Numbered from the stretch's first letter, positions 35,519 to 45,261 are shown. The stretch: DNA of 64,000 nucleotides from Lacinutrix sp. Hel_I_90 (GCF_000934685.1 NZ_JYNQ01000001.1:3137501-3201500), one strand, 5' to 3'. The notes: a model not told the origin generated them from the sequence alone. Translations and numbers: made by a program.

Positions 35519-37309
35519 ATGAACCTTCAAGAGACCTTATCTCAACACGTAAAAGCGGCTGTAAAATCTATTTTTAGTGCCGATTTAGAAACTGTAGAAT
35601 TTCAAACCACACGTAAAGAGTTTGCAGGAGATATTACGGCTGTGGTTTTCCCGATGCTTCGTGTGGTGAAAGGGAATCCCGTACAAATTGGTGAAGCTAT
35701 TGGTCAATATTTGTTGGATCATGTAGTGCAGGTTAAGGGTTTTAATGTGGTAAAAGGCTTTTTAAACATTGAAATTCACGATGCGTATTATATTCGTTTT
35801 TTCAATACTATAAAAAATGATCCAGAATATGGGTTTGTAAACGCTAAGGCTGAAGACAAAGCCATTATGGTTGAGTATTCTTCACCAAATACAAATAAGC
35901 CGTTGCATTTAGGTCATGTTAGAAATAATTTATTGGGTTACAGTGTTGCCGAAATTATTAAGGCCGCTGGACATAAAGTTTATAAAACGCAAATTATAAA
36001 TGATCGCGGCATCCATATTTGTAAAAGTATGCTGGCCTGGGAACGTTTTGGAGATGGTGAAACGCCGGAGTCGACAGGGTTAAAAGGCGATAAGCTAGTT
36101 GGTAATTATTATGTGAAGTTTGACCAGGAATACAAAAAGGAAATTGAAACCCTAAAAGAGGAGGGCAAGACCGAAGAAGAAGCAAAAAAACAAGCACCAA
36201 TTTTAATTGATGCTCAAAATATGCTTTTAAAATGGGAAGCTGGCGATAAAACAGTCGTTGCACTTTGGGAAAAAATGAACCAATGGGTTTATGATGGTTT
36301 TGATTTGACCTATCAAAATTTAGGTGTCGATTTTGACACACTATACTACGAAAGTCAAACCTATTTATTAGGTAAAGAATTTGTTGCTGAAGGCTTAAAA
36401 ACAGGTGTCTTTTATGAAAAAGAAGACGGCTCGGTTTGGTGTGATTTAACAGCGGACGGTTTAGACGAAAAAATAGTATTACGAAGTGATGGTACCGCGG
36501 TTTACATGACGCAAGACATTGGAACAGCCATACAACGTGTTAAAGATTTTCCAGACGTTGGTGGTATGGTGTATACTGTTGGTAATGAGCAGGAATATCA
36601 CTTTCAGGTCTTGTTTTTAATTATTAAAAAATTGGGCTTTGACTGGGCGAAGAATTTGTTTCATTTAAGTTACGGGATGGTAGATTTGCCTTCAGGAAAA
36701 ATGAAGAGTAGAGAAGGAACAGTAGTAGATGCTGATGATTTAATAACTGAAATGGCAAGTACAGCCAAAGAAATTTCTGAAGAACTAGGAAAATTAGAAG
36801 GCTATAGCGACGCTGAAAAAGCGGCCTTATACAAAACCATAGGTCTTGGCGCTTTAAAATACTACATCTTAAAAGTAGACCCGAAAAAACGTATTTTGTT
36901 TGACCCAAAAGAATCTATCGATTTTCAAGGCAATACAGGGCCGTTTATACAATATACCTACGCTAGAATACAATCTATTTTACGTAAAGCCCAATCCGAC
37001 CGGGATGCTGTGTCTAATGAAGTTGATGCAGCTTACGAACTCCACGAAAAAGAAAAGAGCGTATTAAAACAACTGCAACTCTTTCCAGAAGTGATTCAAA
37101 ATGCAGCAGAGAATCATAGTCCGGCGCTAATAGCTAACTATACTTATGAGCTAGTGAAAGACTTCAATTCGTTCTATCAAAATGTTTCTATTTTAGGCGC
37201 AGATAATGCTACAGATAAAGGTTTTAGAATCCAATTGTCACATGCGGTTGCTAATACCATTAAAAAAGCCTTTGGTTTGTTAGGGATTTCGGTTCCAGAA
37301 CGTATGTAG
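35519..37309 (+). CDS. argS: Arginyl-tRNA synthetase
   Basis: This 596-residue class I synthetase has the HIGH motif as HLGH (about residue 130, in NTNKPLHLGHVRNNLLG) and KMSK as KMKSRE (about 394). The N-terminal ArgS additional domain and the C-terminal anticodon-binding DALR domain (about 480-596, ending LGISVPERM) are both present. DPKESIDFQGNTGPFIQYTYAR is a strong family signature. It charges tRNA-Arg in the cytoplasm. It is monocistronic, with its own -7 box. Confidence 0.97.
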   Translation: MNLQETLSQHVKAAVKSIFSADLETVEFQTTRKEFAGDITAVVFPMLRVVKGNPVQIGEAIGQYLLDHVVQVKGFNVVKGFLNIEIHDAYYIRFFNTIKNDPEYGFVNAKAEDKAIMVEYSSPNTNKPLHLGHVRNNLLGYSVAEIIKAAGHKVYKTQIINDRGIHICKSMLAWERFGDGETPESTGLKGDKLVGNYYVKFDQEYKKEIETLKEEGKTEEEAKKQAPILIDAQNMLLKWEAGDKTVVALWEKMNQWVYDGFDLTYQNLGVDFDTLYYESQTYLLGKEFVAEGLKTGVFYEKEDGSVWCDLTADGLDEKIVLRSDGTAVYMTQDIGTAIQRVKDFPDVGGMVYTVGNEQEYHFQVLFLIIKKLGFDWAKNLFHLSYGMVDLPSGKMKSREGTVVDADDLITEMASTAKEISEELGKLEGYSDAEKAALYKTIGLGALKYYILKVDPKKRILFDPKESIDFQGNTGPFIQYTYARIQSILRKAQSDRDAVSNEVDAAYELHEKEKSVLKQLQLFPEVIQNAAENHSPALIANYTYELVKDFNSFYQNVSILGADNATDKGFRIQLSHAVANTIKKAFGLLGISVPERM

Positions 37310-37452
37310 TGTTTTGGTTTCTACATGTGGTTGCATAGACTAATAGAATGAAGATGTCATTAGACGTGTTCCAGTAATTATTTTCAAATGGTTGTATGCT
37401 TATTATGAAAAAATGCTTATTGCCTTAACTGTTAATTTTACAACATCGTTCC

Positions 37453-39012
37453 CTATGTTTTTTCTGGTATTCTGTCAATAGCCCTTTCAGCAATGGCTGT
37501 AATTGTCAATGATGGATTAACTCCTGGATTGGCTGAAATCATTGCACCATCTATAACAAACATATTTTTGTATCCAAAAACCTTATTGTCTTTATCAATG
37601 ACACCTGTAGTTTTGTCTTTTCCCATAACGGCACCGCCTAAAATATGTGCTGTAGAAGGTATTCCTGCTATTGTTTCTAAAGCAAAGGAAGTGCTCACAC
37701 CATTTATGGCTTTACGGTAGGCTTTCACTAAATTTATAGATTCAGGTATAAAGGGTGTAGGTGCTTTACCTGTACTTACAGAGGAAGTCATTTGCCCTAG
37801 GATATTTCGTTTAAATTTTAGGGTGCTATCAAGCGTTTGCATAAAAAGTAAAACCACTGTGTTTTTTGCCCAGCCATTAACAAAATAGATTTTGAAATAA
37901 GCAACGGGATGTTTTAAAAGCTTAGCGAGTACCTTAAAAAGACGCGAGACAACATTCGATCCCGTTACGTAGGGTAAGTGTGCCAGTTTCCAAGCATCAG
38001 AACCCTCACCATATCTGCAAATTTCGAGATGGCTATTTTCATCAGTGTCAAGTATGCTACCAATAGCGATCCCTTTTGAATAGTTTTTTTCTTTTTCAGT
38101 GCTGGTAACACTTATTAACGTCTCATTGTTACTTCGGATGTCTTCACCCAATCTATCTGATAAATTGGGTAGTGATTTCATTTTAAGCTTCAGCAGCAAT
38201 TTTACAGTACCCAAAACGCCTCCCGAGAAAATTACCCCTTTAGATTTTATTTTTTTACGTGTACTGAAAAATGTTGTACTACTTTTTAATGAAACCTCAT
38301 AGCCTTGAGAACCGTTAGCACTGCCAATAGTTTGTACATCATATACTTCATTTTCGGCCAGAATTTCTGCGCCGTTTTTTTGAGCGAGGTAGAGATAATT
38401 TTTGTCAAGCGTATTTTTAGCATTATACCTGCAACCCGTCATACATGCACCACAAAAATTACAACCAGAGCGTTCTGGTCCTTCGCCATCGAAATATGGG
38501 TCTTTTACGGTTTGATTAGGTTTTCCAAAGAAAACAGCAACCCGAGTGGCATCAAAATTTTTCTTGATGTCTAAGTTTTCTGCCATTCTTTTGAGGCCCA
38601 AATCACCATCAAACAATTTTGGGTTTTTTGTAGCACCTAGCATTCTTAATGCTATAGCGTAATAGGGCTTAAGTTCAGTTTCCCAATCGTTTAATACACT
38701 CCAACTACCAGAATTGAAAAAAGCAGTTTTTGGCGTAGGTAAGGTATTAGCGTAAACCAAAGAACCTCCACCAACTCCAGTCCCTGAAATTATCGCGATA
38801 TGTTTAAAGACGGAAAGTTTCATAATGCCAAAAAATCGTAAGGACGGTATCCATAACCACTTTTTGAAGTTCCAATTGGTTTTTGGAAAGTCTTTCGCTT
38901 TATACCATTTTCCTTTTTCAATGACTAAGACCTTATAGCCTTTCTTAGACAGTCGTAAAGCACTAACAGATCCTCCGAAACCACTTCCTATTATAATATA
39001 ATCGTACTCCAT
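37453..39012 (-). CDS. GMC-family FAD oxidoreductase with a four-cysteine motif
   Basis: This 519-residue flavoprotein has the FAD-binding dinucleotide motif DYIIIGSGFGGSVSAL at the N-terminus and VIEKG after it. GTGVGGGSLVYANT follows. The C-terminal GMC signature AHILGGAVMG...NMFVIDGAMISANPGVNPSLT carries the catalytic His and Asn. It resembles cholesterol oxidase and glucose-methanol-choline oxidoreductases; the substrate is unknown. Notable are four cysteines, C184-x2-C187-x2-C190-x3-C194, in a ferredoxin-like spacing. No signal peptide is seen. It has no close same-strand neighbour. Confidence 0.85.
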   Translation of the reverse strand: MEYDYIIIGSGFGGSVSALRLSKKGYKVLVIEKGKWYKAKDFPKTNWNFKKWLWIPSLRFFGIMKLSVFKHIAIISGTGVGGGSLVYANTLPTPKTAFFNSGSWSVLNDWETELKPYYAIALRMLGATKNPKLFDGDLGLKRMAENLDIKKNFDATRVAVFFGKPNQTVKDPYFDGEGPERSGCNFCGACMTGCRYNAKNTLDKNYLYLAQKNGAEILAENEVYDVQTIGSANGSQGYEVSLKSSTTFFSTRKKIKSKGVIFSGGVLGTVKLLLKLKMKSLPNLSDRLGEDIRSNNETLISVTSTEKEKNYSKGIAIGSILDTDENSHLEICRYGEGSDAWKLAHLPYVTGSNVVSRLFKVLAKLLKHPVAYFKIYFVNGWAKNTVVLLFMQTLDSTLKFKRNILGQMTSSVSTGKAPTPFIPESINLVKAYRKAINGVSTSFALETIAGIPSTAHILGGAVMGKDKTTGVIDKDNKVFGYKNMFVIDGAMISANPGVNPSLTITAIAERAIDRIPEKT

Positions 39013-39315
39013 TTTAAATCAGTCTCAAGGTTTTCTTAATATAAAATCATTCCAATGTTTTATAACAGGTGTCAAACGAAGTTAATCCTTTTTTGTCAGA
39101 AATCTATGCGAGGAACTGCCTGTTTTTCGTGGTTAACGCTTCTGCTTTATTGCAATAAAAAAAGATTTCACAAGTATGTACTAAAGAAAATAGATTTTAA
39201 AGGATTGTTTATTTTGTTTAATAATTTTAACTAAACTTTAAACATTATAATTTTTTTCTTTCAACTTATACTTTAAATTTACTTCATATTAGAAACTTAA
39301 AACAAATATAAAATT
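39013..39315. other. 303-base intergenic region
   Basis: It is the divergent space between the GMC oxidoreductase and the fasciclin lipoprotein gene. It is AT-rich at the right end. I see no hairpin with a T-run, no exact TAnnTTTG and no credible reading frame. Confidence 0.5.
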
Positions 39316-39912
39316 ATGAAAAAGAGAAACTTAATAGTTACAATGACTTTTATAGGCGCATTATTTATGTCTACAACTGCTTGTAATGAAGCAAAAAAGG
39401 AATCCGCAACAGAATCAGAAGAAGTGGTAATGGAAGAAGAGGTTGCAATGAACGAGGAAGTTGAAACACCAACAATTGTAGGTGTGGCAGCAGGAAACGA
39501 AAATTTTTCAACCCTAGTCGCCGCGGTAAAGGCAGCAGATTTAGTTGAAACATTAAACAGTGAAGGACCATTTACTGTATTTGCACCAACAAACGACGCT
39601 TTTAGTAAATTGCCAGAAGGCACAGTAGAGACGTTACTAAAGCCAGAAAATAAAGAAAAACTATCTGGAATATTAACGTATCACGTGGTGTCTGGAAACT
39701 TAGATGCAGCAGCAGTGACCAAAGCTATTACTGATAATAATGGAAGCTTTACAGTAAAGACTGTGCAAGGTGAAGAGATTACAGCCATGGTTGTAGATGG
39801 TAAGGTGGTATTAACAGACGCAAACGGAAATACAGCAACAGTAGTCATGGCAGATGTAAAAGCTTCGAATGGAATAATACATGCTATAGACACTGTAGTA
39901 ATGCCTAAATAA
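39316..39912 (+). CDS. Fasciclin domain lipoprotein
   Basis: This 198-residue protein has a lipoprotein signal (lipobox STTAC, Cys about 23) and a short Glu-rich linker. A single FAS1 domain occupies about 55-198, with the two conserved motifs: [18 protein letters not shown] near 85 and [27 protein letters not shown] at the end. FAS1 domains mediate adhesion at the cell surface in many bacteria; the partner is unknown. A wobble-containing terminator follows at 39958-39996. Confidence 0.93.
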   Translation: MKKRNLIVTMTFIGALFMSTTACNEAKKESATESEEVVMEEEVAMNEEVETPTIVGVAAGNENFSTLVAAVKAADLVETLNSEGPFTVFAPTNDAFSKLPEGTVETLLKPENKEKLSGILTYHVVSGNLDAAAVTKAITDNNGSFTVKTVQGEEITAMVVDGKVVLTDANGNTATVVMADVKASNGIIHAIDTVVMPK

Positions 39913-39957
39913 TACATAAACAAATAGTAATTTCATTGGTTGGTTATTATTAGTTAG

Positions 39958-39996
39958 AAATGCTTGGATCTTATTTTAGATTCAGGCATTTTTTTT
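39958..39996 (+). terminator. Intrinsic terminator after the fasciclin gene
   Basis: The stem AAATGCTTGGATCT with AGATTCAGGCATTT gives 14 pairs, counting two G-U pairs, and encloses a 6-nt loop. A T-run follows. Confidence 0.87.
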
Positions 39997-40143
39997 GTTT
40001 GAATGGGCTGTGGAACATAAAAAAGCGAGGTTATATATGTGGTAGTACAACCAAAACACTCAGTAGATATTTAATTTCCCCACGCATAAATAAGGCCATT
40101 AGAACTTAGTTTAAAAAAATGCTGAATTCATAAGACTTTCTAT

Positions 40144-40151
40144 TATTTTTG
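40144..40151 (+). promoter_or_regulatory. -7 promoter box TATTTTTG five bases before the SprT-like start codon
   Basis: Exact TAnnTTTG match. Only CCACA separates it from the ATG at 40157, so the transcript would start at or within a few nt of the ATG. Confidence 0.5.
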
Positions 40152-40156
40152 CCACA

Positions 40157-40756
40157 ATGCAAAACACCTTATACAATCATATTCCACAACAAGCAATTGC
40201 TCAGATTAATCAACTTTTAGAGCATGATAATCTGGTGGTTTTAGTGAAAAAAGAACGTAAAACCAGACATGGTGATTATAGGCCTTTGCCAAATGGAAAA
40301 CACCAGATTACCATAAATGAGAATTTAAATCACTATAAGTTTCTAATCACCCTCATTCATGAAATTGCACATTTTGAAGCTTATAAAGCCTTTGGGCGTT
40401 ACATAAAACCGCACGGTTTAGAATGGAAACATACCTTTCAAAGATTAATGTTGCCATTCATTAATCCGGACGTTTTTCCAATGGACTTGCTACCTTTGTT
40501 AGCAAGACATTTTAAAAATCCAAAAGCGTCCAGTGATACCGATTCAAAATTAGCCTTGGCTTTAAAAGAATTTGATGAACCTAATGATAAAACCTATATT
40601 TTTGAAGTGCCATTTGGTGAAACCTTTATATTTAGAAATGATAAACGTTTCAAAAAAGGCAATAAACGGACAAAACGTTACGAATGTACAGAGATTAAAA
40701 CAGGAAAAGTATATCTTTTTAGTCCGAATGCTGAGGTGGCATTAATTGCAGATTAA
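40157..40756 (+). CDS. SprT-like metalloprotease-fold protein
   Basis: This 199-residue protein has the zinc-protease helix HEIAH at residues 68-72, in LIHEIAHFEAY, and a third ligand candidate, H86, in KPHGLEWKHTF. That spacing is typical of the SprT/SprT-like (zincin) family, whose eukaryotic relatives degrade DNA-protein crosslinks. The C-terminal part lacks the usual zinc-ribbon cysteine pairs; a single Cys is in RYECTEI. No signal peptide is seen. The gene precedes the mannose-1-phosphate guanylyltransferase gene by 223 bases. Confidence 0.85.
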   Translation: MQNTLYNHIPQQAIAQINQLLEHDNLVVLVKKERKTRHGDYRPLPNGKHQITINENLNHYKFLITLIHEIAHFEAYKAFGRYIKPHGLEWKHTFQRLMLPFINPDVFPMDLLPLLARHFKNPKASSDTDSKLALALKEFDEPNDKTYIFEVPFGETFIFRNDKRFKKGNKRTKRYECTEIKTGKVYLFSPNAEVALIAD

Positions 40757-40836
40757 TTCCTTTCCCAAAAAGTAGGGCATCTCATAAATTGAAATAAAAT
40801 GTCACACTAGGCCTGAGCATTGCTAAAATGAACATA

Positions 40837-40844
40837 TATTTTTG
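40837..40844 (+). promoter_or_regulatory. -7 promoter box TATTTTTG upstream of manC
   Basis: Exact TAnnTTTG match within the 223-base gap after the SprT-like gene. It would give a leader of about 130 nt. A purine-rich AGAGGAAAG lies just before the start codon. Confidence 0.4.
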
Positions 40845-40979
40845 TTTTAAGCAGTAACGCTTAGCCTAAAGAAGTGTAATGGAAATAAGGAAAACAGAGT
40901 ACTTGTCATTCCTTTGTAGTTAGTAGCCATTATGTTCAAATAAATTTATAATAAAATACAATCAGAGGAAAGAACGACT

Positions 40980-42062
40980 ATGAAAAATAAAAATTATTAT
41001 GCCATACTAATGGCAGGAGGAGTAGGCTCAAGATTTTGGCCAGTAAGTACTCAGGATTTTCCTAAGCAATTTCATGATATGCTAGGAACAGGTGATACGC
41101 TGATTCAAAAAACTTTTAATCGTTTAGCAAATCTAATTCCGAAGGAAAATATTTTTATTTTAACGAATGAACGTTATAACGATCTGGTTTTTGAACAACT
41201 ACCTGAAGTCACTAAAAGACAAGTCGTTTTAGAGCCAGCCATGCGTAATACGGCGCCTTGTATTTTATATGCCTCATTAAAAATTCAGAAAGAAAATCCA
41301 GAGGCGATCATGATTGTTGCACCTAGCGATCACTGGATTGAAGATGAAAAAGCATTTACTAATAATGTGCAGCAGGCCTTTAACTTTTGTTCTAAAAATA
41401 AGGCTTTAATGACCTTAGGCATTCAGCCCACCTTTCCTAATACGGGTTATGGTTATATTGAATTTGAGAGTACTTCCGAGGAAGTAATAAAAGAAGTCCG
41501 CCAGTTTAGAGAAAAACCAGACTACGAAACAGCCAAAAACTTTATCTCACAAGGTAATTTTTTATGGAATGCGGGTATATTTATGTGGAGCGTAAAAAGC
41601 GTAATCGATAACTTTGAAAAGAACCAGCCGGCACTTTTTAAATTGTTTAAAAATGGTGCTTCGGTTTATAATACTGAAGCTGAAGACGATTTTATTAAGG
41701 AGAACTATAGTAAGGCTGAAAATATTTCTGTGGATTATGCCATTATGGAAAAATCAAATAACGTCTATGTTTTGCCAGCGACTTTTGATTGGAATGATTT
41801 GGGTACCTGGGGAAGTTTGTACGATAAATTAGATAAGGACGAGAACGATAACGCCATAGTAAATGCGCGAACATTAACCGAGGATGCTTCTGGAAATATG
41901 ATTAGAACCAAAGACAACAAGATTGTGGTTGTGGATGGCTTGAAAGATTATATTATTGTGGATAAAGAGGAGGTTTTACTTATCTATCCGAAGCACAAAG
42001 AACAAGATATTAAAAAAGTACTCCAGCAGGTTAAAGACAAATTTGGAACGCAACATGGTTAA
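40980..42062 (+). CDS. manC: Mannose-1-phosphate guanylyltransferase
   Basis: This 360-residue nucleotidyltransferase makes GDP-mannose for surface polysaccharides. The N-terminal motif is MAGGVGSRFWPVSTQDFPKQ. The catalytic core contains VLEPAMRNTAPCILYASL, VAPSDHWI, and FLWNAGIFMWS; VDYAIMEKS follows. Length corresponds to the single-domain form without a C-terminal isomerase. It lies upstream of the DUF389 gene (89 bases). Confidence 0.92.
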   Translation: MKNKNYYAILMAGGVGSRFWPVSTQDFPKQFHDMLGTGDTLIQKTFNRLANLIPKENIFILTNERYNDLVFEQLPEVTKRQVVLEPAMRNTAPCILYASLKIQKENPEAIMIVAPSDHWIEDEKAFTNNVQQAFNFCSKNKALMTLGIQPTFPNTGYGYIEFESTSEEVIKEVRQFREKPDYETAKNFISQGNFLWNAGIFMWSVKSVIDNFEKNQPALFKLFKNGASVYNTEAEDDFIKENYSKAENISVDYAIMEKSNNVYVLPATFDWNDLGTWGSLYDKLDKDENDNAIVNARTLTEDASGNMIRTKDNKIVVVDGLKDYIIVDKEEVLLIYPKHKEQDIKKVLQQVKDKFGTQHG

Positions 42063-42151
42063 AAAAAAACTTTGTTTTAATCTTTGGTTTAAGATTATTA
42101 CGCATGTGTCGAGTTTGGCATATGGAATTTTTAAAGTGAAATTTTAAAGAT

Positions 42152-43648
42152 ATGACTGAAGAAAATAAATTTAATTTCTCTGATGAAGAACTTAAAGATG
42201 AGGCTGCTATAAAAGATGAAGCGGTAAAACAATCTAAAGAAGCAGTAAAGAAAGAGGCCAAAAGTTTTTTTGAAAGTATTCGGTCTTTTTTAAATGAGCT
42301 TCTCGATTTTAGAAACGATACCGATCGTGATGCCACCATTCTAGCCATAAAAGCCGATATTTCTTTTAAAGGCGCCACAGCATGGATTTTGGTCTGTTCT
42401 ATTTTTGTGGCTTCCGTTGGCTTAAATGCAAACTCACCTGCTGTAGTAATTGGCGCCATGCTTATTTCTCCTTTAATGGGGCCTATTTTAGGTATTGGCC
42501 TAGCCATTGCAATTAATGATATTGATACGCTTAAACGCTCTTTAATAAACTTAGCAATCATGATTGTTTTAAGTTTATTGGCGGCTTTTTTATTCTTTTA
42601 TTTCTTTCCCTTAAGTGAAGACACGTCTGAGCTTTTGGGGCGCGTACGTCCAGATATTCGCGATGTGTTAATTGCTTTTTTTGGAGGTTCAGCTTTAATT
42701 ATAGCACGAACTAAAAAAGGAACCATTGCTTCCGTGATTTTTGGGGTTGCCATAGCGACAGCTTTAATGCCACCACTTTGTACGGCAGGTTATGGCTTAG
42801 CAAAAGGGAATTGGGTTTACTTTAGAGGTGCCATGTATTTGTTTACTATCAACACTATTTTTATTGCGTTGGCGACTTTCTTAATTCTTAAAATACTAAG
42901 GTTTCCGATGCTTAAGTATGCTAATTCTGCTAAGCGTAAACGCATTGCTCGTTTTGCTTCTTTGTTAGCAATTATTGTTATGGTTCCAGCATCAATAACC
43001 TTTTATAATGTTTTACAAGAAAGTAAATATGAAATGGATTACAGTAATTATATTGCGAATGAAATTGTTGCTAATGACAATTTGTGGTTACATAGAGGCG
43101 TTTTAGATCCAGAAAATAGAAGAATTAATTTATATTTTAATGGGGAACTAGCAGATGCTACCATTACCGATTTGCAAAATGAATTAAAAAAAGGGACAGA
43201 TTATGGCAACATCAAAGATTTTGATTTAATTATCAATGCGAATAAAACAAGAAGTGTCGATCGTATTTCAAAATCTTTAGATCGTGCGTATGAAGATTTA
43301 GATAGAAGTGAAAATATTGTTGCAGGTTTACAAAAACAAATAGAAGCACTACAAACTGAAATGAATAACTTAAACCTTCAGCTAGAGCAAAAAAGCAATA
43401 CGCAAAATCAGATATCATTTACGAATCTCGCAAAAGAAGCTAAAATCAGGTTTAAAGATTTAGAGTTTTTTAGTTACGCTAAAATGTTAGAGTCTAAAGA
43501 TTTTATAAGAATAGATACCGTTTCTATGGCTTTGGTAAAATGGAATGCTAATTTGAATGATAGCTTGAAATTGAAAAAAGAAAAAGAGTTAAGAGAATGG
43601 CTTAAAGAAGAAACAAAATCTAAGAATATTGTGGTAAAACGGAATTAA
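42152..43648 (+). CDS. DUF389 domain membrane protein
   Basis: This 498-residue protein begins with an acidic and basic cytoplasmic segment (about 1-60). It continues with a DUF389 core with five or six hydrophobic helices (about 75-290), including SVGLNANSPAVVIGAMLISPLMGPILGIG, FFGGSALIIARTKKGTIASVIFGVAIATALMPPLCTAGYG and VMVPASITF. The C-terminal third is soluble, with a predicted coiled coil around 400-425. The family has no established biochemical function. The stop overlaps the mlaF stop by four bases. Pairing with manC and the SprT-like gene may be a family arrangement. Confidence 0.88.
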   Translation: MTEENKFNFSDEELKDEAAIKDEAVKQSKEAVKKEAKSFFESIRSFLNELLDFRNDTDRDATILAIKADISFKGATAWILVCSIFVASVGLNANSPAVVIGAMLISPLMGPILGIGLAIAINDIDTLKRSLINLAIMIVLSLLAAFLFFYFFPLSEDTSELLGRVRPDIRDVLIAFFGGSALIIARTKKGTIASVIFGVAIATALMPPLCTAGYGLAKGNWVYFRGAMYLFTINTIFIALATFLILKILRFPMLKYANSAKRKRIARFASLLAIIVMVPASITFYNVLQESKYEMDYSNYIANEIVANDNLWLHRGVLDPENRRINLYFNGELADATITDLQNELKKGTDYGNIKDFDLIINANKTRSVDRISKSLDRAYEDLDRSENIVAGLQKQIEALQTEMNNLNLQLEQKSNTQNQISFTNLAKEAKIRFKDLEFFSYAKMLESKDFIRIDTVSMALVKWNANLNDSLKLKKEKELREWLKEETKSKNIVVKRN

Positions 43649-44412
43649 TCATCCTCATCCAAATACATTTGGCGCACTTTTTTAAATAGCTCAGAAGAGT
43701 ATACAAAATCGGTTACAATTTCATTGTCTGTTTTAAAGATAGATTGCCTTGAGCCTTCCCAGGCTTTTAACCCATCTTTTAAGAACACAATTTTTTCGCC
43801 AATTTCCATTACCGAATTCATGTCATGGGTATTAATAACAGTAGTAATATCGTATTCTTCAGTAATTTCTTTAATTAAATTATCGATTACTATGGCTGTT
43901 TTTGGATCTAAACCAGAGTTAGGTTCATCGCAAAACAAATATTTAGGATTATTTACAATCGCCCTAGCTATAGCCACACGTTTTTGCATACCACCAGAGG
44001 CTTCACTTGGCATCTTTTTATGGGCATCATCTAAATTCACACGCTTAAGCACAACATCTGCTCGTTCTCGCATTTCATCACGTTTCATTTTAGTAAACAT
44101 ACGCAATGGAAACATGACGTTTTCTTCAATAGTTAATGAATCAAAAAGTGCACTTCCTTGAAATACCATACCCATTTTAGCACGCATGTCGCGTTTTTTG
44201 TCTTCAGATAAATTAGCAAAGATTTCACCGTTGTATTCAATACTCCCTTGCTCGTAATCAAACAGACCTAACAGGCATTTTAAAAACACAGTCTTACCAG
44301 AGCCACTTTGTCCAATAATTAAATTAGTCTTGCCTTTGTCGAAAGTCGTGCTTATCCCTTTTAAAATGTGAGCATCACCAAATGACTTATGTAAATTTTT
44401 AACTTCTATCAT
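43645..44412 (-). CDS. mlaF: ABC transporter ATP-binding protein, MlaF-like
   Basis: This 255-residue ATPase has Walker A GQSGSGKT, the Q-loop in MVFQGSALFDSLTIEENV, signature ASGGMQKRVAIARA and Walker B LFCDEPNSGLD, then the H-loop NTHDM. The sequence around the signature matches the MlaF/Ttg2A branch, which moves phospholipids between envelope membranes. It overlaps the permease stop/start by one base. MlaD and outer components are not adjacent. Confidence 0.9.
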   Translation of the reverse strand: MIEVKNLHKSFGDAHILKGISTTFDKGKTNLIIGQSGSGKTVFLKCLLGLFDYEQGSIEYNGEIFANLSEDKKRDMRAKMGMVFQGSALFDSLTIEENVMFPLRMFTKMKRDEMRERADVVLKRVNLDDAHKKMPSEASGGMQKRVAIARAIVNNPKYLFCDEPNSGLDPKTAIVIDNLIKEITEEYDITTVINTHDMNSVMEIGEKIVFLKDGLKAWEGSRQSIFKTDNEIVTDFVYSSELFKKVRQMYLDEDD

Positions 44413-45149
44413 TAGCTTAAAAGGAGTTGGGTTGCTAAATAGTTTAATAAAATAATAGTGACACTAGTCCATACAAAAGAAGTTGTACTCGCTTCTCCTA
44501 CTTCCAGTGCACCACCTTTCATGAAGTACCCATGATAAGAAGGAACCGTAGCTAAAACAAAAGCAAACAAAAAGGTTTTTATAAAAGCATAAGCAATATG
44601 AAAGGGTTCAAAGTCCTGCTGCAAACCAGTAATAAAGCTATCTGCTGAAGAATAGCCGCCATAAACACAAGCAGCTAAACCACCAAGAATGCCCAGAAAC
44701 ATAGCTATAGAAATCACAAATGGATAAAAAGCCATGGCTATAAATTTAGGAAAAACAAGGTAATTAATAGAGTTAATACCCATAACTTCCAAGGCATCAA
44801 TTTGCTCAGTAACACGCATAGTACCTATACTAGAAGTAATAAATGAACCAACCTTTCCAGCCATAATAATAGACATAAAAGTAGGGGCGAATTCCAGAAG
44901 TATGGATTGTCTGGTTGCAAAACCTACCAATTCTTTTGGAATTAATGGGTTATCAATATTTAAAGCCGTTTGTATAGTCACTACACCACCTACGAAAAAA
45001 GAAATAAAAGCAACAATTCCTAACGAACCTATAATAAGATCATCGATATCCTTTAGAATAAGATGTCTCATAACGGACCATTTAGTTGGTTTACGAAACA
45101 TCTCGATAACCATTAAAAAGTATGTGCCAATATTATGAAGGTACTGCAT
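44412..45149 (-). CDS. mlaE: ABC transporter permease, MlaE-like
   Basis: This 245-residue permease has the family sequence VGSFITSSIGTMRVTEQIDALEVMGINSINYLVFPK in its middle and about five hydrophobic segments. It belongs to the MlaE/YrbE family, which works with MlaF to move phospholipids in asymmetry maintenance. It lies upstream of the ATPase gene with a one-base overlap. The minus-strand promoter region has only a near match (TACTTTAG) to the -7 box. Confidence 0.9.
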   Translation of the reverse strand: MQYLHNIGTYFLMVIEMFRKPTKWSVMRHLILKDIDDLIIGSLGIVAFISFFVGGVVTIQTALNIDNPLIPKELVGFATRQSILLEFAPTFMSIIMAGKVGSFITSSIGTMRVTEQIDALEVMGINSINYLVFPKFIAMAFYPFVISIAMFLGILGGLAACVYGGYSSADSFITGLQQDFEPFHIAYAFIKTFLFAFVLATVPSYHGYFMKGGALEVGEASTTSFVWTSVTIILLNYLATQLLLS

Positions 45150-45228
45150 AGGTCATTTTATTACGCTAAAGTATAAAAATATGAAATGTATTTAGCGATA
45201 AATTTAAATTAAGATTCTTAAAATAATG

Positions 45229-45236
45229 TATTTTTG
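45229..45236 (+). promoter_or_regulatory. -7 promoter box TATTTTTG of the PafA-type phosphatase gene
   Basis: Exact TAnnTTTG match, 25 nt before the start codon at 45262. Confidence 0.5.
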
Positions 45237-45261
45237 GCAAGTACACTAAAAGCGTAGAAAA

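Noticed and set aside
35339-35530. 63-codon minus-strand frame in the argS upstream gap
   Set aside because: It crosses both palindromic repeats and covers the argS -7 box and start codon; no family was recognised.
42031-42561. 176-codon minus-strand frame over the start of the DUF389 gene
   Set aside because: Fully antisense to the convincing DUF389 coding frame, no domain, no promoter.
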